Positions 12,301 through 22,373 of a DNA stretch of 64,000 nt are shown one piece after another. Under the pieces are notes generated by a model. The model did not search any database. It had not been told where the DNA came from and was given only the letters and a program-made list of their open reading frames with translations. This DNA comes from Glebionis coronaria (taxonomy: Eukaryota > Streptophyta > Magnoliopsida > Asterales > Asteraceae). The first letter of the stretch is position 1, and each line of letters opens with the position of its first letter. Where the stretch lies: positions 388,496,974 through 388,560,973 of the forward strand of contig CM046878.1 in the NCBI GenBank assembly GCA_025667525.1, in the 5' to 3' direction. Made by a program: the position numbers and the translations under genes.

Positions 12301-12961
12301 ATTTTTCAAACTTTGTCATTTTTCTACTGTTCAATAGTGTAATTTAGGATTTTCAAAATTGTCAAATTAATTTTGGCATTATTTTATTAATTTTTTTTGA
12401 TTATTTTAGTTTAAAAATAGTTTTTAGTCATTTAAAAATAGAAAATTAGTTTTGAAAATTTAGGAAAAATACTTTTTAGTCTTTAAATAATATAAGTAAC
12501 TTATTAGTTCAATAAATTAATATTTTGGACAATTTATTAATTATATTTAATTTTAGGGCTTTAATTAGCATTTAAAATTGAATATTTAATTAATAAAAGG
12601 TTTTAAAATATATTTGTTGGATTTTTATTCTTATTTATATTATTTTAGACTTAGTTTAATCTTTTAATTAATTTTTAGGTTTAATTTTTAATTTTGTCAC
12701 GTTTTACGTATTTACGTTCGCGTTTTACGTCAAATCGTCGTAGTGTAATCGTAATCGTAGCTCGTCTTTAATTTTTCACTTCTAAACCAAAAACGTCACT
12801 AATCCAAACTTGATTTCATATATATTGGCACATTAATACACACACCTCCTTCGAGAACGAACTTGGAATTTATTCGTCTTCACGGTTTTCCTAAATCGTG
12901 TCGATTAATACTTACCACTCATATACGTTTTTCCTAAAACGTGTACGAAAAACCTACATCA
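9356..12961 (+). mobile_element. Solo LTR H, 3.6 kb, long-LTR Tat/Ogre-like family
   Basis: Begins TGATGAGACTG and ends ...CTACATCA (inverted TGATG/CATCA). It is flanked by the perfect 5-bp duplication gtaac (9351-9355 and 12962-12966). No polypurine tract, primer-binding site or coding domain lies inside, so it is a solo LTR left by recombination. A TATA box is at 10467-10475. Its 3' part (gtcgtagt..., cctccttcgagaacgaactt, cggttttcctaaatcgt) and its aataagct-rich middle resemble the long 3' LTR of element D read on the other strand, so the two are related. Short ORFs at 10936-11280 and 11539-11925 have no known domains. Confidence 0.75.
10467..10475 (+). promoter_or_regulatory. TATA box of solo LTR H
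   Basis: TATAAATAC lies about 1.1 kb into the LTR, just after a gctagggttttcatattg block. A comparable gctagggttttctcattg block precedes TATATAAGG in the LTR of D on the minus strand, which supports a conserved promoter module. Confidence 0.55.
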
Positions 12962-13906
12962 GTAACTTCTTCTTTACTATTCAATAAAGTTTATGTTCAT
13001 GTTCATGGTGATTCTTGTGTTTTATGATATTGTAAATGTTGTGATACTTGTATTGTTTATATGAAAACTTGTGATATATGGATGTTTGGATTTTATTAGT
13101 GCTTGTCATTGGATTGTGGTGATAACATTATATTTGGTTGAATTAGAAATTGTTCTTGTTTCTCAATTTGGTTAATCATTGTTGAGTCTATATGTCGAAA
13201 TTATTCTCAACATGGTTGATGTCAATTCATTAATCGACAAATGATTTGGTCTTGTGCTTGTGAAGATTGTGCAAGAGATTTAATAAACATAACAAGTAAT
13301 GGTTTAATCTAGATTATAGGTCGAAATGAGTCTTTTGAATATATTGTTCTAATCATCTTTCAAGTAAATGGAACTTATCAAATTGATAACACCAAGTCTA
13401 TGGGCCGAAAGAATTCTTGTTGTTATTGGTTTAGGCATAAGGCTCATGAGTGACCACTTGATTGAGACTTATGGATACTTGATTTACAAAGCACTAGTGT
13501 CTTATTATTGGTTCTATAGGTCGAAAGGATTACCTTTAATATGTTTTCCAAACTAAGCATCCTAATGTCTATATGATCATTTGACCATACATGTATGTTC
13601 TTTGTGTGCTTATGCCTTTAACGATTCTCATGGTGGTGTGATCGTGACAATCATACTTACCATTGTTACAAACAACTACACTTGTATATAACCAAGTCCC
13701 ATGGGACGACCTTGACTTACCAACCTAATTGCAACATGACTAGAGTATACTTGCTCGAATTTGTGTTCCTAATTAATATCAGTAATTCTTGTTTATAAAT
13801 TTAAAACCCAATGTGCGGAAAGATTGCCTCCGTCAAGTTTTTGGCTTTATTTCGGGGATTTGTAATTGCAATTCTTTTTAAATATACCTAGCGTACGAGC
13901 ACATCA

Positions 13907-14444
13907 CACGCCAACTGTTGTTGTAGGAAAACTCAACCAAACAAATGTAGTCGTCCCAAATTCCCCACCATTCCAATGCACAAGCCCGCAGCATGTCTTC
14001 TAAGGTCTAAATGGTATGCTCTGATTGACCAGTGGTCTGAGGATGAAAGGCAGTGTTAAGCTTAAGTTTAGTGCCCCAAGATTTCTGCATACCCTTCCAG
14101 AATTTTGACGTGAAACGAGAATCATGGTCTGATATGATGTCTGAAGGAGTTCCATGAAGTCGTATGATATCCTTAAGGAATATATATGCCAATTTTCTAA
14201 CTCAGAAGTCCTTGCGAATTTGAAGAAAATAAGCTAACTTGGTCAAACAATCAACTATGACCCATATAGGATCATGTTTGCTCTGAGTCAGTGGAAGTCT
14301 AGTGATGAAATCCATGGAGATTTTGTCCCACTTCCATGCGGGAATCTTTAACGGTTGCAGTAAACCACTAGCCCGCTGATGTTCGATCTTAACCTGCTGG
14401 CAGGTTAGACACTTGGATACGAAAGTAGCAACATCCTGCTTCAT
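13907..14444 (-). pseudogene. E integrase, truncated
   Basis: Contains the end of the zinc-binding region (FVSKCLTCQQVK) and much of the DDE core: WDKISMDFITRLPL, WVIVDCLTKLAYF, HGTPSDIISDHDSRFTSKFW, NTAFHPQTTGQSE. The first Asp (MDFI) and second Asp (SDHD) are visible. A stop follows SEHTI, after which the frame continues recognisably (LEDMLRACALEW, EFSYNNS) until the junction with G at 13907. Integrase normally pastes the cDNA into the genome; this copy cannot. Confidence 0.8.
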
Positions 14445-14453
14445 GCCACTCCA

Positions 14454-15227
14454 CTAGAAATGTTGTTTAATGTCATGATACATCTTGGTTGGTCCTGGAT
14501 GAATAGAGAATAGAGAGCTGTGAGCTTCAGTTAATAAAGCTTCTCGGAGTGTCCGATCATCCAAAACACATAGCTTAGTTCCTTGCCATACGATGCCTTC
14601 TTCGTCTACACAAAATTTTGTCTGCCATTCAAGATTCTGATTGATAGCCCAAATCTCACCATCCTCTTTCTGAGCTGCCTTGATCCGAGAAATTAAGTCT
14701 GGCTCAATTCTCAGATTAGCCAAGTACCCATGCTGTCCACGTACTAAGAATTCCATGTCTAGTCGCTCTAAGTCACGTATGATTTCTTCCTGTATCTTGA
14801 CGCCATTAATCATACCCGACTTCCTACTGAGAGCATATGCCACTACATTCGCCTTGCCGGGATGATATTGAAGATTGATGTCGTAGTCCTTGAGTAGTTC
14901 CAACAATCTTCTCTGCCTCGTATTAAGCTCTCTCTGAGTGAAAATATACTTGAGACTCTTGTGATCAGTGAAGATGTCACATGATTCACCATATAGATAA
15001 TGTCTCCAGATTTTAAGTGCAAAGACTATCGCTGCTAGCTCCAAGTCATGGGTAGAATAATTCTCCTAATAAGGCTTTAGCTGACGTGATGCGTATGCAA
15101 TCACCTTCCCATGTTGCATGAGTACACATCCTAATCCTTTACCCGAAGCGTCGCTGTAGATCTGAAATCCACATGTGCCAGATGGGAGAGTAAGAATAGG
15201 TGCAAATACTAATCGTTGCTTAAGTTC
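14454..15227 (-). pseudogene. E RNase H and start of integrase HHCC region
   Basis: An uninterrupted 196-codon stretch (to 15044) starts [20 protein letters not shown], with the RNase H Asp in [12 protein letters not shown] and the [16 protein letters not shown] end of the domain. It goes on through the linker to [18 protein letters not shown], the start of the integrase zinc region. The N-terminal RNase H part (15045-15227) is broken by stops. Confidence 0.8.
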
Positions 15228-16030
15228 TTAAAAGTTCTTCTCCCGCTCATCAATCCAAACGAAGTTCTCTCCTTTCCGCATCAACTTGGTCAAAGGTAAG
15301 GCTAGTCTTGAAAAGTTCTCCACGAATATGCGATAATAACCAGCTAAGCCTAGGAAACTACGAACCTCAGTTGTAGACGTCGGTCTTGGCCATTTAGTGA
15401 TAGCTTCAACCTTCGCAAGATCCATAGTAATCCCCTCTACAAGACAATGTGACCTAGAAATACCACCTTGTTTAGCCAAACTTCAGACTTAAAAAATTTG
15501 TCATACAACTGTTTCTGATAAAGAATTTGTAGCAGAATCTGTAGATGTTCTTCAAGTTCTTCCTTGGATTTAGAGAAGATGAGGATGTCGTCGATGAATA
15601 CAATAACAAATTTGTCTAAGTACTCGTGGAAGACGCGGTTCATAAGGTCCATGAAAACTGCATGAGCATTAGTGAGTTCGAAAGGCATGACTACGAACTC
15701 ATAATGGTCATATCTGGTGCGGAGAGCAGTCTTGAGAATATCCTACTCTTTAACTCGCAGTTGATGATAACCGGATCTTAGATCAATCTTGGAGAAATGC
15801 TTGGCACCTTGAAGTTGGTCAAACAGATCATCGATTCGCGGTAATGGATAACAGTTCCTAATCGTGATCTTATTCAGCTCACTATAGTCAATGCATAAAT
15901 GCATGCTGCCATCCTTCTTCTTGGCAAAAATTAGCGGTGCACCCCATGGTGATAGACTCGGATGGATGAAACCTCGCTCCAGTAATTTATGCAGCTGATC
16001 TTTTAACTCCTTGAGCTCTACGGGAGCCAT
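15228..16030 (-). pseudogene. E reverse transcriptase
   Basis: Three consecutive frames together cover a Gypsy [82 protein letters not shown], the catalytic [11 protein letters not shown] (YXDD position has IDD) and [13 protein letters not shown]. Stops near 15740 and a frame change near 15460 disable it. It would normally copy the genomic RNA into cDNA inside the virus-like particle. Confidence 0.85.
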
Positions 16031-16202
16031 GCGATAAGGAGCCTTAGAGATTGGTTGAGCTTTTGGGATGAGCTCGATGTTAAATTCTACTTCCCGGATA
16101 GGTGGTATACCCAGAAGTTCTTTTGAGAATACATCGGGGATTTCTGAAAAACTGGTTGATCATAAATTGAAGGAACTTCGGCAGTAATGTCCTGAATTGA
16201 AG

Positions 16203-16838
16203 CTAAGAATCCCTCTCAACCATGATATAGTAAACCATTGTGAATGTAATCTTGTGGTTGAACATCACCGAAGATAACCCGATAGGTATGACAGTCGATA
16301 GTAGCATGTGCTTGAATAACCAATCCATGCCTAAAATGAGATCAAACTTGCACATATCCAAAGGAATTGCATCTACTGGGAGAATCTTAACATCGAATTC
16401 TAGTGGAAGGTCTATGTACACCTGAGTAATGCGCACAGAGTCTCGCATAGGCATAGATATACTTAAAATATTCTCTAATGGCGTAGGGATTTTATTAATA
16501 CTAGTGGCATACGTAGTGGATATAACAAAATGAGTAGCACCAGTATCAAATAAAACGCAAGAAGTATGACCGTTCATAAATAGGATGCCGGTGATAGTAC
16601 CTGAAGACTTATTAGCTTGGTCCCTTGTGGTAGTGTAGACACGCCCCGAAGCTGGTGGCTTAGGAAGAGCAACACTAGAAGTACTAGCAGTATCTCCCTT
16701 CTTGCAGTCCTTCAACATGTGTCTTGGTAGTCTACACTTGAAACAGACGCGTACAGACTTACAGCATGGTCCGGGATGTCTACGACTACAAGTCGTGCAG
16801 ATGGGGTAGGTGTAACCTCCTAGAGTTACTATTGCTAC
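16203..16838 (-). pseudogene. E nucleocapsid knuckle and aspartic protease
   Basis: Reads YTYPICTTCSRRHPGPCCKS, then the CCHC zinc knuckle CFKCRLPRHMLKDC with correct C-X2-C-X4-H-X4-C spacing, and then a retroviral-type protease with the active-site triad DTGA in CVLFDTGATHFVIS. LGMDWLFKH follows, as expected for the protease C-terminal part. A one-base shift occurs just after the third intron-like segment. The reading frame then ends in a stop near 16203, before the RT. Confidence 0.8.
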
Positions 16839-16920
16839 CTGAAAGCTTGTATAGAAATATGCGTGAGACATGATTATTAGGCATAAACATGACTGCACTG
16901 AAGTTTAAATGATTGTTTAC
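16839..16920 (-). other. Intron-like segment 3 in E gag (82 bp)
   Basis: Donor GTAAACAATC, acceptor CAAGCTTTCAG, AT-rich body. The flanking codons join in frame (Ser-rich stretch, then Gly-Ser-Asn). The segment itself has no gag homology. The bounds are read directly; whether it is spliced is unknown. Confidence 0.6.
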
Positions 16921-16985
16921 CAGATGAAGATGAGTTGTTGGACTACTGACCCTTAGCATTTTGGTCACATCCACTCGTAGAGTTC

Positions 16986-17061
16986 CTGTTTATGATGCTG
17001 ACATGTTAGTATGTAAAAACATACAGCAACTTAACATAGAAATGTTTAAGAATTTAGGGAC
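16986..17061 (-). other. Intron-like segment 2 in E gag (76 bp)
   Basis: Acceptor CATAAACAG is clear; the only in-frame donor is a weak AA|GTCCCT. Removal joins Asn-Asn-Lys to Asn-Ser-Thr in frame and removes the stop after NNNKSLNS. AT-rich with no gag-like reading. Confidence 0.5.
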
Positions 17062-17205
17062 TTGTTGTTGTTGGACTGGCTGTTGCTGTTACTATAATTG
17101 TTATTATCGTTCCTCTTGTCAGATCCATAGCGGTCATTAGATTGACCGTGCCCCTTGTTGGCATTCTGCTGAGTGGCCGGTTGGGACCGGTCTCCACCCT
17201 TCTCC

Positions 17206-17292
17206 CTGAAATATATAGTTGGAATAGGAAAAGGTATAAATGAACATAAAGACTTAAATGAAATGATAACGCTTGATGACTGAATTTTATAC
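17206..17292 (-). other. Intron-like segment 1 in E gag (87 bp)
   Basis: Donor AAGAG|GTATAAAATT and acceptor TATATATTTCAG|GG bound an AT-rich 87-bp segment. Removal keeps the gag frame (Pro-Glu-Lys-Arg then Glu-Lys-Gly-Gly). All three segments fall in the same 450-bp nucleocapsid-proximal part of gag. Confidence 0.65.
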
Positions 17293-18002
17293 CTCTTCTC
17301 AGGACCAGCTTGTTCCTCGTAGTCGTCTCGCTCATGTAGCATTTCCAAGCAACGTGCTGCATCATTAACTTGTGCCACATTAGTGTAAGTAGAACTAAGT
17401 AAACGGTCTGCTTTGTGTAGAGCCCAGCGAAAGTGCTTAGCTTCTTCTTCCGCAGTACCCGTAGCCGCGCGTAGAAATCCAGCCAACCTAAGAAACCTTT
17501 ACATAAACTCAGTGCTAGTCTCTCAAGTTCTCTAACGAATGGAATGATAGTCCCTCTTGAGTCCCTCCTGCTCATATGTCGGAAAGAACTGCCCATAAAA
17601 TAGAGACTTGAACTGCTCCCAAGTCAACGCTGCTAACCACGCATCACCTCCATTTGCTAGCTTGTATGCCCTCCACCAATGCAAGGCATCTCCCTCAAAC
17701 TTATAGCAAACCAACCTTTCCTTGTAGACGCCATCACATCCCATATCATCAAAAGTTTTCTCCATATACAAAATCCAGTTTTCCGCATCATATGATATCT
17801 CAGCTTTCTCAAAAGATCTAGGTTTATACTTGTTAAACCTCTCAAGCTAAGTATGTAGAGTAACCGGTGGAGGAGGAGGAGGATTGTTCTAATTGGGAAT
17901 GTTCTGGTATTCATTCCGAATCTGGTTCCTAATTTGGGGAAGCATGGCTTGAAGAGCTGCTTGGACAGCTACTGCTAGCTCCTGTTCGCGTGTCATGACC
18001 AT

Positions 18003-18436
18003 CTGACACTTTAACACAAAGAATACGAAATAATTAATCTGATTAGAACATATGATAAACATAAGAATATGATGCAAGACATAGATTATGAAGGCATAGC
18101 CAACAAAAATGACATGAGTTTGGGTGAACGCCTATGAGTCGGTTTACGAAAACATAATTGAGATAACGAGGATGAATGCCTATGGGTCGGTTCATCGAAA
18201 CAAAATGACATGAGCTAATCTGTACGACTATGGGTCGGTTCACCAAGCAAAATAATTCGAATAAAAGCACATGCGACTAAATATGGCCAGTCCAGTACCA
18301 ACCATTACTTAGTCAAAATTCCTGCAACAATGATACATGAAATAAATGCATGAAAACAAACTGGCAGTTTTAGGAAGACACTGATGACTACCCACTAGTC
18401 CCATGTCAAATTTTAGAGCTTACAGGTCGAAACCTT
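18003..18436 (-). other. E 5' leader
   Basis: Untranslated region between the primer-binding site and gag. It contains a short direct repeat, with (c)tatgggtcggtt or tatgagtcggttta at about 18130, 18178 and 18230. No ORF of interest. Confidence 0.5.
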
Positions 18437-18449
18437 GTCTCTGATACCA
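18437..18449 (-). promoter_or_regulatory. E primer-binding site (tRNA-Met type)
   Basis: Minus strand TGGTATCAGAGAC, complementary to the 3' end of initiator methionine tRNA. It lies four bases inside the end of the LTR (GGGTGCTACA). This fixes the LTR boundary and orientation. Confidence 0.85.
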
Positions 18450-18453
18450 TAAT

Positions 18454-21431
18454 TGTAGCACCCTGTTTGGATAAATAGACCGTTACCTAGTAATTATGGC
18501 GTGTCATCAAAGCATTCAAGGTAAATGTCTAAACATTAAATGACCATAAAGAATCCGGAAACAAACATCGGATCCAACATAAACTCCACACACGAAATGC
18601 ATAAGAATAGAATGTAAAGAAAAGGACTAAACAATATCCAACAAAGCAAAAGTATGTAAATGTAGTAAAGAATGAAAGAAGACTGACGCCTCATTCCATG
18701 CACGTACTCTTGAATCCTAGATTTGCCCTTTAGTACATGTCGTATTGGGACATGAAAAGAGAAATACGGCTGAGCAATACGCTCAGTGTGCGGATATATA
18801 ACAATGAAATGTACAACATAAACATAAGCAAGTAATGAATGAAATGAATGATAGCGGAATAAGTGTAAGTCCTGGAAAACCTGGTTTAAGTTCATAAGAC
18901 TGGTTTTATATTTGTGAAAAGACTTATGTTTAGTTTATTCTGAAAATCTGTATTTTAAATATGCCCGGAGCCCATATAGGTCATGTTATATCAACGTGCA
19001 TGAATACTTAGAGGGGTGACCTCATCATGCAATTAGAGGGACTGCCTCTAATTAATATATAAAATGTGTGGATGGATCAGCTCCTGTAACGGATGCAAGG
19101 CACACACCATAGTTACCATGAAATCATACTACTTGTCCTAGGATGCACCCATTCGACCCACATGATAATAGTAACATTGGACAAATAACATAAAGGGACG
19201 CTACGAGCAATGACTCTCACCGTAGAAGAGTCATAACACAGGTGCCTCCAGTGCTATGGTTATGGAACTCCCATAACTAGGTGAAACTGGCATGCATGTA
19301 TATAGCTCAGGCAATCTAAAATAATCATAACATATATTGGTGTGTTTAAGACACTTAAACTACTGGGGAAAACAGATGGCTGCAAACGAGGGAATCCTAA
19401 TATAGGAAGAAAGATGCCCTTACTGAAGGACGAAATATCCGTACCTTATGTCCAGTAAATGAAGACGAAAATGAATGCGAAAGATCACTCTGACTTCACA
19501 ATAGCTACATAATAAAGTGACATGAATAAGTGTCGGTCTTACTTATACATACTTGTTATTTAGTTTACTTGACATGTTCATACTTATTATACTTGTTCTT
19601 GTCTTATCTTATTATTTCATGTTCTAATCATGTGTTTCTTATAGTTTCATGTGTTTTAGATTCATGATTTCATGTTTTATGTGTTACATTACTTGTTATA
19701 ACATAATGAGTAACTTTCTGAAAATAGCAGGTTTCTATATATAGTAACTTTCCAAAAATAGCAGGTTTCCATATATAGTAACTTTCTAAAAATAGTAAGT
19801 TTCTTAAAATAGCATGTTACCTTATTTTGTGTATTTCCATATTTATCATGTTGCCATAATTAGTATAATTCAAAAATTAACATGTTTGAATAAGTAAAAT
19901 ATATTCCATAATTAAATGTATGCTTATTAAATGATTAAATAGTATAACCTATAATTTTAATAAGCTTATATTAGTGTAAAGTTTAATAATAATAAAATAC
20001 TTAGGCTTAACTTATTATTATTAATTAGTAATATTATATAATGTTATCATAAGTTATTATTAATTAATAATACTACATGTTTCATGTAATTAAACTTTAC
20101 TTTAAAAGATATTATTAATTAACCTATGTTTTAATTATTTAATTTTGTGGACATAAATAAATAAATTATTAATTATTTAACATAAGTTTATTTAAATAAA
20201 TGTACATGCCATATACCATGATTTTATTTAAATAAACATTATAACCTAAGTCTTATTTTAATTAAACCATAAATTAATTAATATAATTAATTAATAAAAA
20301 CATAACATAAAGTATTTTTCATAAATGCCTTAAATACATGTTCTCGTAAAAATGTCAAATTCCCGAGCCCAACCACGAGACCGACAACCGAGCACCACAG
20401 CCCGAAGGCTGCGGCCTCTTGCTGCCGTGACCCATCTGAGCCAACAGCCCCACCACCGAGAGCTAATGGCTCTCGGTTCGCTGCTTCCCGAACACCAAAC
20501 CAACCCCCAACTTACGCTGGGGTTTCCCTTGCTTGCTACAACTTCCCACCGAGCCCCTTAGTGGGTCTCGGTTTCCCACTGTTGGGCCAAGTTCCCCGCT
20601 GTGGGGTTCTTGGTCCTTGCGGCTGACAACATAACACTATCACCGCGCCAATATGGTTGCGGCTGGTGGTTCAAGACCCATGCCGACCCCATCTAGGGTT
20701 GCGGCTGTTGGAAAAACAACACCACCGAGACCCTATATGGTGTCGGTTGGGATACGATCGGGCAAAAACATACCCCCAAACCCTTACTTGTTAAATTCTT
20801 TGCTGGCCTATGCTTAATTACATGTTCTTGATTTGTTTTTATTTATTACAGATCATAACATAAATAATTAAAAAGAAAAGATTAGAGGATACCAATCACG
20901 TGATGAAAAGAAATGAACACGAACCAATACCGTTGTTAAAAACAAAGATCAAAACAAAAATCTTCCTTTTGTTCTTATTGTTCGCCGCGGCCAAGAAAGA
21001 AAAAGGGAAAGAGAAAAGTGTTTTAGGGTTTTGTAAATCTCTGTGTTTTATGATTTATGATTCCTTATTAGATAACATAAGGATTTAATATTGGACTTGG
21101 GCCTTGGGCTCTTTCTTTCTTTACTTTGGACGCCGGCCTAACACACAAATATACTAATACATAGTTTAATTTTTGTGACTTAAAATATTATCGTGTGTGA
21201 TCGTTAAATGTTCGTGTTTTATATCTTGTATACTTTAAGTATTATACGTGAATACTTATCAAGCATTTACATGCATGTTTACATACGTAATAATTACAAT
21301 AATTAATTAATATACATAATGTTCGTATTAACTATTCATGATTCATGTCGTATACTAATTAATTATAAAGTTTAAATTTAACCGTAAATTCGTGCATTTA
21401 ATGATCTTAGGTTTCTGAAGCGGGTTTTACA
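18454..21431 (-). mobile_element. 5' LTR of element E (2.98 kb)
   Basis: Minus strand runs TGTAAAACCCGC ... ACAGGGTGCTACA, so the terminal TGTA/TACA inverted repeat is intact. A GC-rich stretch at 20360-20780 stands out against AT-rich surroundings and carries a row of short hairpins. The ORF at 20352-20561 lies in that GC-rich patch and has no known domain. The partner 3' LTR is lost, so LTR divergence cannot be used for dating. Confidence 0.65.
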
Positions 21432-21436
21432 TCATT

Positions 21437-22358
21437 AATCAACAAGCTCCTTAAGGTGGAGGAACCGTATACGTCGCTTAACCAATTTCCGACTCTAAGC
21501 TAAAAGTCGAGCCCTAATCTTAGCTAGGACCAATCTACACCAATATACCTTAAGGCCTAAGTATTAACCACAATACATACACAACTTCCAAATTTACACA
21601 ACAATTTGGATCTTCACAACAACACAAGAAAGAAATTAAAGTTTGATCTTCAATGGATCTTGAGGTAGACACAACATTTTGAGGACGAAAGTGTTATTTT
21701 CTTTGCACTTGAGAGGATGAGAGGGGAGGATAAAGATTCACTTCTAAACAAGTAGTATTCAACCAAATAACCAAGGATCTGAGTGATTTAAGAAGGTGGG
21801 TTGAATATGGAAATATGTGTGCAAAAGAGGTGAAGAGAAAATCTAGAAATGGTCCACTATGTATAATACAAAGCTCCAACTAATATATTTTCATGTGGTT
21901 CATTATTTTTCTTGTGGTTTAATATCAATAAAGAATCGCATAGGCATTTAACAAACCGCACATACTAGACCTGCTCCTTTTTTTTCTTTTTGTAGGTTAG
22001 TCACATCTAATGAATCTTTTATCCTCAAAGGATATCCCTAAACCATATGGTTTATGCCATTTACAAATATTCAAATTTATAATTTAATAAAATATTTTCT
22101 AAAAATAAAGTTTAATAAAAACTTTTGTCACATAAAAATAAAAGTGAGTTTTAAGAAAAACTAAATCATTGATCACATAATTAGGTTGAAAACTTGTTTA
22201 TTCATACCTAAGTGATAATAGGCGAAATGAAAAATATTTGAACTCAAGAATTCGATTTTTGTTGTTTTCGTAAATGCTTGTATTTATATATCTTCGTAAT
22301 AAAAACCAAGCGAGATCGAAAAATGAAAGTAACATTTTTAGGCATCATTGCATTAACA
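21437..22358 (-). mobile_element. 3' LTR of element A (Copia), possibly incomplete
   Basis: The LTR start on the minus strand is TGTTAATGCAATG at 22358, immediately after a CAAAAAGGGGGAGAT polypurine tract. The other end is uncertain because E inserted at about 21431; at least 920 bp belong to A. No coding content. Confidence 0.55.
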
Positions 22359-22373
22359 ATCTCCCCCTTTTTG
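22359..22373 (-). promoter_or_regulatory. A polypurine tract
   Basis: Minus strand CAAAAAGGGGGAGAT directly abuts the TGTTAATGC LTR start. It marks the plus-strand DNA priming site and the element's orientation. Confidence 0.7.

Larger units (their letters stand above)
8528..13906 (+). mobile_element. 3' LTR of element G (Athila/Tat-like Gypsy), interrupted by solo LTR H
   Basis: Starts TGATAACGCTC right after the polypurine tract and ends ...GAGCACATCA at 13906, so TGAT and ATCA are inverted termini. Excluding H (9356-12961 plus one TSD copy) the LTR is about 1.77 kb. It has a TATA box (9095-9102), an 11-bp hairpin at 9195-9221 and, after H, AATAAA near 12983. The right edge joins E inside its integrase at 13907. 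There is no 5' LTR in the window, so this is a truncated element. Confidence 0.7.
16921..18002 (-). pseudogene. E gag polyprotein
   Basis: Starts MVMTREQELAVAVQAALQAM (ATG at 18002). The capsid region includes WILYMEKTFDDMGC, LVCYKFEGDALHWWRAYK, FKSLFYGQFFPTYEQEGLKR and FLRLAGFLRAATGTAEEEAK, the normal Tekay-type retrotransposon gag domain (packages RNA into particles). In-frame stops occur near 17891, 17850 and 17531. An Asn/Ser-rich tail leads to the zinc knuckle and is interrupted by three GT-AG intron-like segments. Confidence 0.75.
13907..21431 (-). mobile_element. Element E: Tekay/Del-like Gypsy element, 3' truncated
   Basis: On the minus strand the order is 5' LTR (18454-21431), primer-binding site, gag with CCHC knuckle, protease, reverse transcriptase, RNase H and integrase. 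It is cut at 13907 by the insertion of G, so the integrase C-terminus, any chromodomain and the 3' LTR are absent. The order PR-RT-RH-INT makes it Gypsy. The RT wording ([39 protein letters not shown]) fits the Tekay/Del chromovirus lineage. Several stops and frameshifts disable it. Confidence 0.8.
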
